Shown here in pieces: positions 7,678 to 17,482 of a stretch of DNA of 64,000 nt; position 1 is the stretch's first letter; each line of letters begins with the position of its first letter. The notes under the pieces are model-generated. The model did not search any database and was not told the origin of the DNA. It saw only the letters and a program-made list of their open reading frames with translations. The translations under genes and the position numbers were made by a program. This stretch comes from Bradyrhizobium prioriisuperbiae (GTDB lineage: Bacteria; Pseudomonadota; Alphaproteobacteria; Rhizobiales; Xanthobacteraceae), in contig NZ_CP135921.1 of the NCBI RefSeq assembly GCF_032397745.1, positions 2,418,001-2,482,000 of the forward strand. The letters are read 5' to 3'.

Positions 7678-8895
7678 ATGTTAGGGCGCTTACACGTGGT
7701 TCCGTCGATGCTGCTGGTGTTCGGCGCGGCGGTGCTTCTCTCCGGTTGCAACGAGCAGAGCGTGGCGTCCGCGTCGCCTCCCGAGCCGCCGGAGGTCAGC
7801 GTCGTTACGGTCAAGCCGTCGCCGCGCGCGATCGTTCGCGAATTGCCGGGGCGCATCGCGCCGCTGCGGGTCGCCGAGGTCAGGCCGCGGGTGTCCGGAA
7901 TCATCGTAGCGCGCTCGTTCCAGCAAGGCAGCCGCGTCAAAGCCGGCGATGCGCTCTATCAGATCGATCCGAAGCCGTTCGAAGTGGAACTGCAGGCGAC
8001 CGAAGCCGCATTGGCAAAAGCCGAAGCGGTGAAGGAACAGGCGGGGCAGCACGCCCGGCGTGTCGGCATTCTCGCCAGCGGCCAGGCCGCGTCGCAAGCC
8101 TCGAACGAGACCGCGATCGCTTCGCTGCGTCAGGCCGAGGCCGATATCGCCGCGCGCCAGGCGGATGTCGCGCGCGCGCGGCTCAATCTCGGCTACGCCA
8201 CCATCCGCGCGCCGATCAGCGGCGTCATCGGTGCGGCGCTGCTGAGCGAAGGCGCGCTGGTGGTGCAGAATGAAGCCAGCAGCCTCGCCACCATCCAGCA
8301 GCTCGATTCGGTTTATGCGGACTTCACCCAGTCGATCAGTGAAATGAACCGGCTGCGCCGGGATTTCGAGCGCGGCGATCTCGATCGCGTTGCGCCGGAC
8401 GCGGCCAAGGTCCGCCTCGTGCTGGACGACGGATCGGTCTATCCGGAAAATGGCAAGCTGCTGTTCTCCGATGCCAAGGTCGACGCCAACACCGGGCAGG
8501 TCACACTGCGCGGCGAATTCAGGAATCCAAAGCAGGAGCTGCTGCCCGGCCTGTATGTCCGCGTGCTGATCGAACAGGGCCGTGATCCGGATGCTCTCAG
8601 CGTGCCGCCGCAGGCGATCCAGCGGAACAGCTCGGGGGCCAGCGAAGTCTACCTGGTGAAGGACGACAATCGCATTGTTGCGCAACCGGTCCGCACCGGA
8701 AACCTGGTCGACGGCCAATGGCTGATCACTGAAGGCCTGGAACCCGGCCAGCGCGTCGTGGTCGAGGGTTTCCAGAAATTCGCCGTGGGCGACGTCGTCA
8801 GGCCCAGCGCATGGAACGACGCGCAGGCGGTCGACGGTGCGGCAGCCCGCGATCAATCCGCCGCGGCCAAGCAGACTCAGCCGGCGGTGCGCTGA
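7678..8895 (+). CDS. RND efflux periplasmic adaptor (membrane fusion) lipoprotein
   Basis: AcrA/MexA-type adaptor of 405 residues linking an inner-membrane RND pump to an outer-membrane channel. The N-terminal signal has a lipobox LLSGC with the acylated Cys24. The biotinyl-lipoyl-like half-motifs are visible (GRIAPLRVAEVRPRVSG and LNLGYATIRAPISGVIG) on either side of an Ala/Glu/Gln-rich coiled-coil hairpin (about residues 105-165). A beta-barrel and membrane-proximal domain follow. A strong ribosome site (AAGAAGGA) precedes the ATG. The pump gene lies 281 bases downstream, separated by repeats. Confidence 0.92.
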   Translation: MLGRLHVVPSMLLVFGAAVLLSGCNEQSVASASPPEPPEVSVVTVKPSPRAIVRELPGRIAPLRVAEVRPRVSGIIVARSFQQGSRVKAGDALYQIDPKPFEVELQATEAALAKAEAVKEQAGQHARRVGILASGQAASQASNETAIASLRQAEADIAARQADVARARLNLGYATIRAPISGVIGAALLSEGALVVQNEASSLATIQQLDSVYADFTQSISEMNRLRRDFERGDLDRVAPDAAKVRLVLDDGSVYPENGKLLFSDAKVDANTGQVTLRGEFRNPKQELLPGLYVRVLIEQGRDPDALSVPPQAIQRNSSGASEVYLVKDDNRIVAQPVRTGNLVDGQWLITEGLEPGQRVVVEGFQKFAVGDVVRPSAWNDAQAVDGAAARDQSAAAKQTQPAVR

Positions 8896-8916
8896 CGAGA
8901 GATCGGACTGAGTGTC

Positions 8917-8961
8917 TCCTCATGGTGAGGAGGCGCGATAGCGCCGTCTCGAACCATATGG
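8917..8961. repeat. interspersed palindromic repeat, family A (single copy)
   Basis: CCTCATGGTGAGGAGGCGCG followed by ATAGCGCCGTCTCGAACCAT. The same architecture (a CTCA..TGAGGAG head, an inner GC hairpin and a GTCTCGAA tail) occurs twice at 35453-35553. It lies between the efflux adaptor and pump genes. Confidence 0.7.
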
Positions 8962-9041
8962 TCTCATTTGCCGAGAGGTAGCCAAAGCTGCTGCTCGGAG
9001 TCTGACTTAAAGAATAGCTGAAGGCAGCTCGCCACATTCAG

Positions 9042-9140
9042 CGTCATCACCGGGTTGACCCGGTGATCCAGCTTAGACCCGATCTTTGCCGTTGTTTTGC
9101 AGAAGAAAGCTGGATTGCCGGGTCGAGCCCGGCAATGACG
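9042..9140. repeat. interspersed double-hairpin repeat, family B
   Basis: Two short palindromes, CCGGGTTGACCCGG and CCGGGTCGAGCCCGG, are set head to head so that the outer parts also pair: GTCAT...ATCCAGCTT on the left against AAGCTGGAT...ATGAC on the right. A second member is at 33435-33521. It fills most of the gap before the RND pump gene and could form a strong cruciform or RNA fold in an adaptor-pump transcript. Confidence 0.75.
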
Positions 9141-9176
9141 GAGTGGGGACGATGCGACATACAGGGACGTAAACCA

Positions 9177-12100
9177 ATGCCAGCGTTTTTCATCGACCGC
9201 CCGATCTTCGCCTGGGTGGTCGCGCTCTTCATTTGCTTGCTCGGCGCGATTTCGATTCCGTTCCTGGCGATCGCGCAGTATCCGATCATCGCGCCACCGT
9301 CGATTTCGATTTCGACCAGTTATCCCGGCGCGTCGCCGGAAGAGCTCTACAACAGCACCACGCGGCTGATCGAAGAGGAGCTCAATGGCGCCTCCGGCAT
9401 CCTGAATTTTGAATCCACCAGCGATTCGCTGGGGCAGGTCGAGATTATCGCCAACTTCGTGCCGGGCACCGACTCCAGCCTTGCCTCGGTCGAAGTGCAG
9501 AACCGCATCAAGCGCGTCGAAGCGCGGCTTCCCCGCGCCGTGATCCAGCAAGGCATCCTGGTCGAGGAAGCCTCCAGCGCGGTGCTGCAGATCGTCACGC
9601 TGCAGTCGACCGACGGAAGCCTCGACGAGGTCGGTCTCGGCGATTTCATGATCCGCAACGTGGTCGGCGAAATCCGCCGTATTCCCGGCGTCGGCCGCGC
9701 CACGCTGTATTCGACCGAACGCTCGCTGCGGGTCTGGATCGATCCCGCCAAGCTGGTGGGCTTCAATCTGACCGCCGACGATGTGACCAGGGCGATCACC
9801 GCGCAGAACGCACAGGTCGCTTCGGGCAGCATCGGCGCGGAGCCCAGTCCCAAGGATCAGCAGATTTCCGCACTGGTGCTGGTGAAGGGACAGCTTGCGT
9901 CCACCGAGGAGTTCGGCGCTATCGTGCTGCGCGCCAATCCGGACGGTTCGACCGTGCGGCTGCGCGACGTCGCGCGCATCGAAGTCGGCGGTCTGGGTTA
10001 TCAGTTCACCACCCGCCAGGATGGCAAGTCCAGCGCCGGTCTCTCCGTGCTGCTGTCGCCGACCGGCAATGCGCTGGCCACCGCGAGCGCGGTGGAAGCC
10101 AAGATGAGGGAGCTGTCGAAGTTCTTTCCGTCCACCATCACCTACGACATTCCCTACAACATCACGCCGGTGGTCAAGGCGTCGATCACCAAGGTTCTTG
10201 AGACCCTGGTCGAGGCGGTCGCCCTCGTCTTTGTCGTGATGTTCCTGTTCCTGCAGAACTTCCGCTATACACTGATCCCCACCATCGTCGTTCCGGTGGC
10301 GCTGCTCGGCACCTGCTTCACGCTGTTCCTGTTCGGCTATTCCATCAACATGCTCACCATGTTCGGCATGGTGCTGGCGATCGGCATCCTGGTCGATGAC
10401 GCCATCGTGGTGGTGGAGAACGTCGAGCGCATCATGGCCGAGGAAGGCCTGTCGCCGCGCGAGGCGACGCGCAAGGCGATGACCCAGATCACCAGCGCGA
10501 TCATCGGTATCACCTTGGTGCTGATTGCGGTGCTCGTGCCGATGGCGTTCTTTCCGGGATCGGTCGGCATCATCTACAAGCAGTTCTCGGTCACCATCGT
10601 CGCCGCCATCGCCTTCTCGGCGCTGATGGCGCTGACGCTGACGCCGGCGCTGTGCGCGACCCTGCTCAAGCCAGTCGAGGCCGGGCATGGCCATGCCCGC
10701 AAGGGTGTGTTCGGCTGGTTCAACACCCGGCTCGATCAGGTGAAAGATGGTTATGGCCGCGTCGTCGGCTGGTCGATCCGCCGCACCGGCCGACTGTTGC
10801 TGATCTATCTGGCGCTGCTTGCCGGTCTCACCTTCGCCTTCATCCGCCTGCCCGGCGGCTTCCTGCCGATCGACGATCAGGGCTTTATGACGGTCGACGT
10901 GCAGACGCCGCCGGAATCGTCGTTTAATCGCACCGAGGGCGCGGTCGAGAAGGTCGAAGCTTATCTCAAGACCCGTGCGGGTATCGAAAACGTGACCTTC
11001 CTGACCGGGTTCAGCTTCCTCGGCCAGGGCATGAATACCGCGCAGGCGTTCGTCACCCTGAAGAACTGGTCCGAGCGTGGGCCGAAGGAGTCCGCGGCTG
11101 CCATCGTCGATGACGTCAACAAGTCGCTGTCCTCGATCCGCGACGCCAAGATCTCGGCGTTGCAGCCGCCGCCGATCGACAACCTCGGAAATTCCAGCGG
11201 TTTCAGCTTCCGCCTGCAGGACCGCGGCCAGAAGGGCTACGACGCGCTGATGAAAGCGAAGGACGAATTGCTTGCGGCGGCGAAGCGCAGCCGCATTCTG
11301 CAGGACGTCTATGCCGAAGGCCTGCCCGAAGCACCGCAGGTGCAGTTGCTGATCGATCGTGAGCAGGCGGGCGCGCTCGGCGTGACGTTTGCCGATATCA
11401 ACAGCACGATCTCGACCAACCTCGGCTCGAACTATGTCAACGACTTCCCCAACCGCGGCCGCATGCAGCGGGTGATCGTGCAGGTCGACGGCATCAGCCG
11501 GATGAATCCGAACGACATCCTGGCCTACAACGTCAAGAACAGCCGCGGCGAACTGGTGCCGTTCTCCTCCTTCGCCACCGTCAAATGGGCGGTGGGGCCG
11601 ACCCAGATTATCGGCTTCAACTATTACCCGGCGGTGCGTATCAGCGGCTCGGCGCGTCCCGGCTTTACCTCGGGCGACGCCATTGCCGAGATGGAGAAGC
11701 TGGCGGCGCAGCTGCCGCGCGGCTTCGGCTTCGAGTGGACGGGGCAGTCGCTGCAGGAGAAGCTGTCGGGATCGCAGGCGCCGTTCCTGCTGGGATTGTC
11801 GGCCCTGGTGGTGTTCCTGTGCCTGGCCGCGCTCTATGAAAGCTGGACGATCCCGATCGCGGTGCTGATGACCGTTCCGCTCGGCATCTGCGGCGCCGTC
11901 ATCGCCGCCATGACGCGCGGTCTGCCCAACGACGTCTACTTCACGGTTGGCCTCGTGACGATCATCGGACTAGCCGCGAAGGATGCTATTCTGATCATCG
12001 AGTTCGCCAAGGATTTGCGCGCGCAAGGCAAGCCGTTGCTGGAGGCGACCATGGAGGCCTGCCATCTGCGTTTCCGCCCGATCCTAATGACCGGTTTGGC

Positions 12101-12386
12101 CTTCGTCTGCGGTGTGCTGCCGATGGTGATCGCCAGCGGTGCCGGCGCCAAGAGCCAGCAGGCGCTCGGCACCGGTGTGATGGGCGGCATGATCGCGGTG
12201 GTGGTGCTGGCGCTGTTGATGGTGCCGGTGTTTTTCGTGGCGGTGCAGAAGTTCTTCAGCCGCTCCGAGCGCGGCGATGCCGCGGGCGACGACACCACCG
12301 GCACGAAGCGCCGCCCCTGGTGGCAGCGGCTGCGCTTTGGCAGGTCCAGCACGGATCATGCGCCGCGTGCGGAGTCCGCAGAGTAG
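9177..12386 (+). CDS. RND multidrug efflux pump, inner-membrane permease (HAE1/AcrB type)
   Basis: Proton-driven drug exporter of 1069 residues, the usual length. It begins MPAFFIDRPIFAWV, the classic start of AcrB/MexB homologues, with AGGGACG upstream. Recognisable blocks include the porter-domain start TSYPGASPEEL, the helix-4 GILVDDAIVVVENVER with the paired aspartates of the proton relay, and the second-half GLAAKDAILIIEFAKDL. The reading frame is open upstream to 9063, but that extension is translated repeat sequence and was excluded. It works with the adaptor encoded at 7678; no TolC-like outer-membrane gene follows, so the pair presumably borrows a channel encoded elsewhere. Confidence 0.95.
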   Translation: MPAFFIDRPIFAWVVALFICLLGAISIPFLAIAQYPIIAPPSISISTSYPGASPEELYNSTTRLIEEELNGASGILNFESTSDSLGQVEIIANFVPGTDSSLASVEVQNRIKRVEARLPRAVIQQGILVEEASSAVLQIVTLQSTDGSLDEVGLGDFMIRNVVGEIRRIPGVGRATLYSTERSLRVWIDPAKLVGFNLTADDVTRAITAQNAQVASGSIGAEPSPKDQQISALVLVKGQLASTEEFGAIVLRANPDGSTVRLRDVARIEVGGLGYQFTTRQDGKSSAGLSVLLSPTGNALATASAVEAKMRELSKFFPSTITYDIPYNITPVVKASITKVLETLVEAVALVFVVMFLFLQNFRYTLIPTIVVPVALLGTCFTLFLFGYSINMLTMFGMVLAIGILVDDAIVVVENVERIMAEEGLSPREATRKAMTQITSAIIGITLVLIAVLVPMAFFPGSVGIIYKQFSVTIVAAIAFSALMALTLTPALCATLLKPVEAGHGHARKGVFGWFNTRLDQVKDGYGRVVGWSIRRTGRLLLIYLALLAGLTFAFIRLPGGFLPIDDQGFMTVDVQTPPESSFNRTEGAVEKVEAYLKTRAGIENVTFLTGFSFLGQGMNTAQAFVTLKNWSERGPKESAAAIVDDVNKSLSSIRDAKISALQPPPIDNLGNSSGFSFRLQDRGQKGYDALMKAKDELLAAAKRSRILQDVYAEGLPEAPQVQLLIDREQAGALGVTFADINSTISTNLGSNYVNDFPNRGRMQRVIVQVDGISRMNPNDILAYNVKNSRGELVPFSSFATVKWAVGPTQIIGFNYYPAVRISGSARPGFTSGDAIAEMEKLAAQLPRGFGFEWTGQSLQEKLSGSQAPFLLGLSALVVFLCLAALYESWTIPIAVLMTVPLGICGAVIAAMTRGLPNDVYFTVGLVTIIGLAAKDAILIIEFAKDLRAQGKPLLEATMEACHLRFRPILMTGLAFVCGVLPMVIASGAGAKSQQALGTGVMGGMIAVVVLALLMVPVFFVAVQKFFSRSERGDAAGDDTTGTKRRPWWQRLRFGRSSTDHAPRAESAE

Positions 12387-12401
12387 CCCTCCGCGTTCCG
12401 G

Positions 12402-13598
12402 TCACGCGGGCTGCGGCAACTTGCGCTGAAACGCGCTGGCAATCGCGCCGATGGCAAGTGTCAGCGCGGAGATGTTCAGCGCGGTGCCGAGGCTGCCCAT
12501 GGCATCGCTGATGGCGCCGGTAACGATCGGACCCAGTGTCTGGCCCAGGCTGAAGGCAATGGTCATCACCGCGATCGCTTTCGGCCACGCGTCCGGCGGA
12601 TAGTTGAACCGTACGAAGGCGGTGGTGGAGGTGACCACCGCAAAGAAGGCGTTGCCGAACACGAGCGCCGAGGCCACCAGCATCAGCGGCGAATGCCTCA
12701 GCAGCGGCAGCACCGCGCCGACCATTGTGATGCCGATCAGGATCCCCGTGCTCATGCCGCTGGCGCCACGCGCCATCAGTCTGCGCCAGACCCAGGGCGA
12801 AGCGAATGCGCCACTGCCGATCAGGCACCAGAACGCCGATTGCGCCAGCGGACTGCCCCCGGCGTCGCGCACATAGGCGATCATGAAGGTCATGTAGGCG
12901 ATATAGCCGGCGCCGAAACAGAAGTAGCCGACGAGATAGGCCAGCACGGGCGTCAGCGGAATCCGGATCGCGCTGGCGTGCGCCGGCAGCGGTGCGCTGG
13001 CGATCGGGTTGAGCATCAGCACGGCGGTCATCAGCGCGGAGATGGCGGCGAGCACCGCCCACACCGTCCACCAGGAGCCCGGGCCAAGAGCCTGCAGCAG
13101 GAACGGCGCGATCAGCCCCGACAGCACGATACCGAGTGCGGGGCCGGTGTAGAACAGGCTGAGCAGCAACGAAGCGCGCGCGGGCTGCGACTGCGCGATG
13201 GTGGCCCCGAGCGCGCCGCCGCCGACGAAGGAAATCGCAGCGCCCGCGCCGGCGAGGAACCGCGCCAGGCTCAGCACTGTGAAGTTGCCGGTGGCCGCGC
13301 ACATCGCCAGCGAGATCACGCAGATCACGGCCCCGATCCAGGCTGCGGCAAACAGGCCGGCGCGGCGCACGAAGCTGGCCGCGCCCAACGCGCCGGCGAG
13401 ATAGCCAATCGCGTTCATGGTGTTCATGAAGCCGGCGGCCGAATATGACCAGCCGAGGCTGTCGCGCATATCCGGGAGCACCAGCGAATAGGCAAAACGG
13501 CCGATGCCGAGCCCGATCGCCGGCGACAGGGCCAGAATGAGGATCAGGCGTGCGGGGTGTGCATAGGCTGGTGGCGTCTTGTCGGGGATGTGAACCAT
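12402..13598 (-). CDS. MFS transporter of the YbfB/YjiJ type
   Basis: A 398-residue polytopic membrane protein with about 12 hydrophobic segments. The first-helix signature GIGRFAYSLVLPDMRDSLGWSY (shown in part: GRFAYSLVLPDM) is typical of the YbfB/YjiJ branch of the major facilitator superfamily. The start at 13598 (MVHIPDK) has a GGAG ribosome site; the frame stays open further upstream without motif support. It converges on the RND pump gene (15 bases between stops) and diverges from leuB. Substrate unknown. Confidence 0.85.
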   Translation of the reverse strand: MVHIPDKTPPAYAHPARLILILALSPAIGLGIGRFAYSLVLPDMRDSLGWSYSAAGFMNTMNAIGYLAGALGAASFVRRAGLFAAAWIGAVICVISLAMCAATGNFTVLSLARFLAGAGAAISFVGGGALGATIAQSQPARASLLLSLFYTGPALGIVLSGLIAPFLLQALGPGSWWTVWAVLAAISALMTAVLMLNPIASAPLPAHASAIRIPLTPVLAYLVGYFCFGAGYIAYMTFMIAYVRDAGGSPLAQSAFWCLIGSGAFASPWVWRRLMARGASGMSTGILIGITMVGAVLPLLRHSPLMLVASALVFGNAFFAVVTSTTAFVRFNYPPDAWPKAIAVMTIAFSLGQTLGPIVTGAISDAMGSLGTALNISALTLAIGAIASAFQRKLPQPA

Positions 13599-13740
13599 CG
13601 AAGCTCCGGCGGGCCCCCATTTGGACAGCGCCGGCCCTGTTCCGCAAGCCGGGCGCCCGGAATTGGTGTCTTGCAAATCCCGCAATGGCACTCTAGCACG
13701 TGGCCATCTCATCCTTTGGTATCGGTAAAGGCGACCCCCA

Positions 13741-14868
13741 ATGTCGATAAATATGGCGACGACCCATAAGCTGCTGCTCCTGCCCGGTGACGGTATCGGC
13801 CCTGAGGTGATGGCCGAGGTGAAACGTCTGATCGACTGGCTGAATGCAAAGGGCATTGCCAAGTTCGAGACCGAAAGCGGCCTGGTGGGCGGCGCCAGCT
13901 ATGATGCGGACAAGGTGTCGATCACCGACAAGACCATGGCACTGGCGCAGGCCGCCGACGCCGTGATCTTCGGAGCGGTCGGCGGTCCGAAGTGGGACAG
14001 CGTGCCCTATGACGTGCGGCCCGAAGCCGGGCTGCTGCGGCTGCGCAAGGACCTCGCGCTGTTCGCCAATCTGCGGCCGGCGATCTGCTATCCGGCACTG
14101 GCGGAATCCTCCAGCCTGCGCCGCGAGGTGGTGGAAGGCCTCGACATCATGATCGTGCGCGAGCTCACCGGTGGCGTGTATTTCGGCGAGCCCAAGACCA
14201 TCACCGATCTCGGCAACGGCCAGAAGCGCGCCATCGATACCCAGGTCTACGACACCTATGAAATCGAGCGCATCGCCCGAGTCGCGTTCGATCTCGCGCG
14301 CAAGCGCCGCAACAAAGTCACCTCGATGGAAAAGCGCAACGTCATGAAGTCCGGCGTGCTCTGGAACGAGGTGGTGACGCAGGTGCATGGCCGCGAATAC
14401 AAGGACGTGCAGCTCGAGCACCAGCTCGCGGATTCCGGCGGCATGCAGCTGGTGAAGGCACCCAAGCAGTTCGACGTCATCGTCACTGACAACCTGTTCG
14501 GCGACATGCTGTCGGATATCGCGGCGATGCTGACGGGGTCGATCGGCATGCTGTCGTCGGCGTCGCTCGGCGAGACCGATGCCAAGACCGGCAAGCGCAA
14601 GGCGCTGTACGAGCCGGTGCATGGCTCGGCGCCCGATATCGCCGGCCAGGGCGCGGCCAATCCGATCGCGATGCTGGCATCGTTCGGCATGGCGCTGCGC
14701 TATTCGCTCGACCTCGGCACCCTTGCCGACAAGCTCGACGAAGCCATCGCGGCGGTGTTGGCCAAGGGGCTGCGCACCGGCGACATCAAGTCCGAAGGTT
14801 CGACCGTGGTCAGCACGGCACAGATGGGCGAAGCGATCGTGAATGAGCTGCAGGCGCTGCACGCCTGA
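13741..14868 (+). CDS. leuB: 3-isopropylmalate dehydrogenase
   Basis: Oxidatively decarboxylates 3-isopropylmalate to 2-oxoisocaproate with NAD, the third step of leucine synthesis, as a cytoplasmic dimer. Hallmarks: [14 protein letters not shown] at the N-terminus, [10 protein letters not shown], the substrate-binding arginines around [16 protein letters not shown], and the metal-binding signature [16 protein letters not shown] with the aspartates. Length about 375. Two starts are possible: 13741 (MSINM..., weak AAAGG 10 bases upstream) and 13753 (MATTHK..., closer to the usual family start). Other leu genes (leuD, leuC) lie 5-10 kb away on the other strand, so this gene is separately transcribed. 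Confidence 0.97.
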   Translation: MSINMATTHKLLLLPGDGIGPEVMAEVKRLIDWLNAKGIAKFETESGLVGGASYDADKVSITDKTMALAQAADAVIFGAVGGPKWDSVPYDVRPEAGLLRLRKDLALFANLRPAICYPALAESSSLRREVVEGLDIMIVRELTGGVYFGEPKTITDLGNGQKRAIDTQVYDTYEIERIARVAFDLARKRRNKVTSMEKRNVMKSGVLWNEVVTQVHGREYKDVQLEHQLADSGGMQLVKAPKQFDVIVTDNLFGDMLSDIAAMLTGSIGMLSSASLGETDAKTGKRKALYEPVHGSAPDIAGQGAANPIAMLASFGMALRYSLDLGTLADKLDEAIAAVLAKGLRTGDIKSEGSTVVSTAQMGEAIVNELQALHA

Positions 14869-14904
14869 TCGGCAGGCTCACCGCGGGGAATAAAAGATTC
14901 CATA

Positions 14905-14935
14905 AAAAATGCCCGGCGGTGAGCCGGGCATTTTT
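14905..14935. terminator. bidirectional terminator between leuB and the convergent small gene
   Basis: AAAAATGCCCGGC (14905-14917) pairs with GCCGGGCATTTTT (14923-14935) around GGTGA. The A-run and T-run on opposite sides let it work on both strands. Confidence 0.92.
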
Positions 14936-14955
14936 CGTTGGGATAGATGAACCGC

Positions 14956-15327
14956 TCAATCCGGGTAGAACGGGAACCCGGTCGGATAACCGCCGACATC
15001 GGCCGGCGTGCTCAGCGGTGAGCGGCGGAAATCCATGTGCGAATTCAACCGGTCGAGGTTCTCGAAACGGCCAGGGCCGCCGGTCGCATAGTCGGTGAAC
15101 TTGCGCTCGCCCGGCAGCACTTCGGTGCCGGCATCGAGCCAGGACCGCTTGCTGACATAGATGCGGGTGCGTGGGCCGGCCTGATAAGAGGCGTTGACCG
15201 ATGATTTCGACGCATAAGCGCGCCGTTTCGGGGCCGCATCCGCCTCGTGGGTTGCGAAGGCCGTCATGAGAACGGCTGCGGCAACACCAATACTCAAGAG
15301 GGACGGGCTCAGGAATTTCAAAGTCAT
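14956..15327 (-). CDS. small exported protein of unknown function
   Basis: A 123-residue protein. It starts with an evident Sec signal peptide (MTLKFLSPSLLSIGVAAAVL onward, cleavage near EADAAP) followed by a basic stretch PKRRAYASK and a mature part rich in Gly, Pro, Tyr and Arg, ending GYPTGFPFYPD. GAGG is 5 bases before the ATG at 15327 and only 2 before the one at 15330, so the former is preferred. I do not recognise a domain. The terminator at 14905-14935 serves its 3' end. Confidence 0.7.
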   Translation of the reverse strand: MTLKFLSPSLLSIGVAAAVLMTAFATHEADAAPKRRAYASKSSVNASYQAGPRTRIYVSKRSWLDAGTEVLPGERKFTDYATGGPGRFENLDRLNSHMDFRRSPLSTPADVGGYPTGFPFYPD

Positions 15328-15523
15328 CATGTCCTCATCGGGAATCCGAATGTCGTCCCATTTTAGCCGGGCGGGCAAGGGAGCCACAAGGTGAATCGGG
15401 CAACACCTGCTTACAATAATCATCACCCGTGACGAAATATTTCATCAAAGGCAGGCCTTTAGCTCAGGTCCAATGGATATGGGTGGTCATGCGGCTTTTA
15501 CAAAGCCGGCCTTGCTTCACGAT

Positions 15524-16081
15524 CTAGATGCGGCCGCGCAGCCGCGGAGCGCCCTCTGTGTCGATCCCGTCCGCAGCCGCGGCTCTGTCACAGCGGCCGC
15601 GCTCGGCCTTGGCTTCGGTCTTGGCGAGGCCTTTCGCCTTGCCCTGCTCCTTGTCTTGGCAGGACACGTCGGTACGGCTCTTCGTCGGTTCCAGCAGTCG
15701 CTGGCGGCGCATCTGATCCCGTGGGGCCGGCGCGGGCGCTGCCACAGGTGGGGTCTGCTGATTGGCCGCTCGATCGGATGTGGTGTCCGTGGTTGGTGTT
15801 CGGTCGCCGTTCGGGATGCCATCGGAGGCTTGTTTTAATGGGGCTTCGGCCCTCGCGGATTCTTTAGAGGAGATTGTTTTTGTAGCCGAATCAATGAGTT
15901 CGGTCAGGTTAGATTGACTGGCGGACCACAGCTCCATGGCGATCAACACCAGCGCAATCGGGATGCAGAGATACGCCAGCAGCCGGAGCAGCAGTGCGCG
16001 GGTCTCCTGGGCAAAGCTGCGCAGCAGCGGGTGGACGCCGCCGTGTCTCTGGGATGCTTGATCGGACGAGGTCGGCGGCAT
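15524..16081 (-). CDS. hypothetical single-pass membrane protein
   Basis: A 185-residue frame with one clear hydrophobic segment at about residues 28-50 (LLLRLLAYLCIPIALVLIAM), a Ser/Thr/Ala-rich region, a Pro/Ala run (PPVAAPAPAPRDQ) and a basic, low-complexity Lys/Glu/Ala/Arg tail. It is divergent from asd with 187 bases between. The composition suits a membrane-anchored envelope protein, but the C-terminal third is compositionally biased and the start lacks a good ribosome site. No domain recognised. Confidence 0.5.
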   Translation of the reverse strand: MPPTSSDQASQRHGGVHPLLRSFAQETRALLLRLLAYLCIPIALVLIAMELWSASQSNLTELIDSATKTISSKESARAEAPLKQASDGIPNGDRTPTTDTTSDRAANQQTPPVAAPAPAPRDQMRRQRLLEPTKSRTDVSCQDKEQGKAKGLAKTEAKAERGRCDRAAAADGIDTEGAPRLRGRI

Positions 16082-16268
16082 AGCTGCAGGGGATGCTCTC
16101 GGTGGTCGGTGCGGTGATGCAAACGATGCTGTTTGCGATCAGGACGTGCCGGAATTCCCGGGTTTGGCTGCGGAAGCGTTGTATTTTGGGCGTTTTTCGC
16201 ATAGAAGCGCCCACGCTTCCGTTATCCGCAGTGCGGGTGCCGGAGCATTTTTGAGCGGAGAGTGAACG

Positions 16269-17303
16269 ATGGGTTACAAGGTTGCTGTGGTGGGCGCGAC
16301 CGGCAATGTGGGCCGGGAGATGCTCGACATCCTGTCCGAACGAAGCTTCCCGGCCGACGAGGTGGTTGCCCTCGCGTCCCGGCGCAGCCAGGGCGTGGAA
16401 GTGTCCTACGGCGACAAAACCCTCAAAGTCAAAGCCCTCGAGAATTACGATTTCAGCGACGTCGACATCTGCCTGATGTCGGCGGGCGGCAGCGTGTCGA
16501 AGGAATGGTCGCCGAAGATCGGCGCCGCCGGCGCCATCGTGATCGACAATTCGTCGGCGTTTCGCATGGATCCGGACGTTCCGCTGATCGTGCCGGAAGT
16601 GAATGCGGATGCGGTGGCGGGCTTCAGCAAGAAGAACATCATCGCCAATCCGAACTGCTCGACCGCGCAGCTCGTGGTGGCGCTGAAGCCGCTGCATGAC
16701 AAGGCCAAGATCACGCGCGTCGTGGTCGCGACCTATCAATCGGTGTCGGGTGCCGGCAAGGATGCGATGGACGAACTGTTCTCGCAGACCAAGGCCGTCT
16801 ACACCACCGAGGAGATCGTCACCAAGAAATTCCCCAAGCGCATCGCCTTCAACGTCATTCCCGAGATCGACGTCTTCATGGAAGACGGCTACACGAAGGA
16901 AGAGTGGAAGATGATGATGGAGACGAAAAAGATCCTCGATCCGAAGATCAAGCTCACCGCCACTTGCGTACGCGTGCCGGTGTTCGTCGGCCATTCCGAA
17001 GCGGTCAACGTCGAGTTCGAGAATCCGATCAGCGCGGATGAAGCCCGCAATATCCTGCGGACCGCGCCTGGCTGTCTCGTCATCGACAAGCGCGAGCCGG
17101 GCGGCTACGTCACGCCGTATGAGGCGGCAGGAGAAGACGCCACCTACATCAGCCGCATCCGCGAGGATGCGACGGTTGAGAACGGCCTGTCGTTCTGGTG
17201 CGTGTCGGACAACCTGCGCAAGGGCGCGGCGCTCAATGCGATCCAGATCGCCGAATGCCTGATCAACCGCAAGTTGATCAGCGCCAAGAAAAAGGCGGCC
17301 TGA
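16269..17303 (+). CDS. asd: aspartate-semialdehyde dehydrogenase
   Basis: Reduces aspartyl phosphate to aspartate semialdehyde, the branch point to lysine/diaminopimelate, threonine and methionine. 344 residues. The N-terminal NADP-binding GATGNVGREM (residues 10-19) and the catalytic Cys130 in ANPNCSTAQ are present, with the active-site TRVPVFVGHSE block (here CVRVPVFVGHSE). A clean GGAGAG ribosome site precedes the ATG. Monocistronic, ended by a strong terminator. Confidence 0.97.
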   Translation: MGYKVAVVGATGNVGREMLDILSERSFPADEVVALASRRSQGVEVSYGDKTLKVKALENYDFSDVDICLMSAGGSVSKEWSPKIGAAGAIVIDNSSAFRMDPDVPLIVPEVNADAVAGFSKKNIIANPNCSTAQLVVALKPLHDKAKITRVVVATYQSVSGAGKDAMDELFSQTKAVYTTEEIVTKKFPKRIAFNVIPEIDVFMEDGYTKEEWKMMMETKKILDPKIKLTATCVRVPVFVGHSEAVNVEFENPISADEARNILRTAPGCLVIDKREPGGYVTPYEAAGEDATYISRIREDATVENGLSFWCVSDNLRKGAALNAIQIAECLINRKLISAKKKAA

Positions 17304-17338
17304 TCCAGCCTTCTGACGTCAACTGATCCATCAACACG

Positions 17339-17373
17339 ATGCCCTCGAGTGACCTCGAGGGCATTTTGTTTTT
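17339..17373 (+). terminator. Rho-independent terminator of asd
   Basis: ATGCCCTCGAG (17339-17349) pairs with CTCGAGGGCAT (17354-17364) around TGAC, followed by a T-rich run TTTTGTTTTT. Confidence 0.95.
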
Positions 17374-17476
17374 AGAGCGTTTTCGAGCGAAGTGGATACC
17401 GGTTCGCGTGAAGAAAACGCGTCAAATCAAAAATCTAGAGCCCCGTTTCGATTCTATCGAAACGGGAAAGGCTCTA
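17374..17476. repeat. interspersed repeat, family C (about 103 bp)
   Basis: Begins AGAGCGTTTTCGAGCGAAGT and contains GGATACCGGTTCGCGTGAAG, then a CCCGTTTCGAT / ATCGAAACGGG hairpin, and ends GGCTCTA, the complement of its own TAGAGC start. A second copy at 37164-37270 matches closely over its first 60 bases. Non-coding, intergenic, no transposase: a MITE- or BIME-like element. Confidence 0.85.
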
Positions 17477-17482
17477 GGCGCG

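Noticed and set aside
9063..9176. N-terminal extension of the RND pump
   Set aside because: It translates a family B repeat; the usual family start MPAFFIDRP with a ribosome site is at 9177.
8964..10694. 576-codon minus-strand frame opposite the RND pump
   Set aside because: Composition (His, Arg, Gln, Asp rich) and position identify it as a shadow of the pump gene.
14483..14842. Overlapping Arg/Pro-rich frames within leuB
   Set aside because: Alternative-frame translations of a conserved gene; no independent start or domain.
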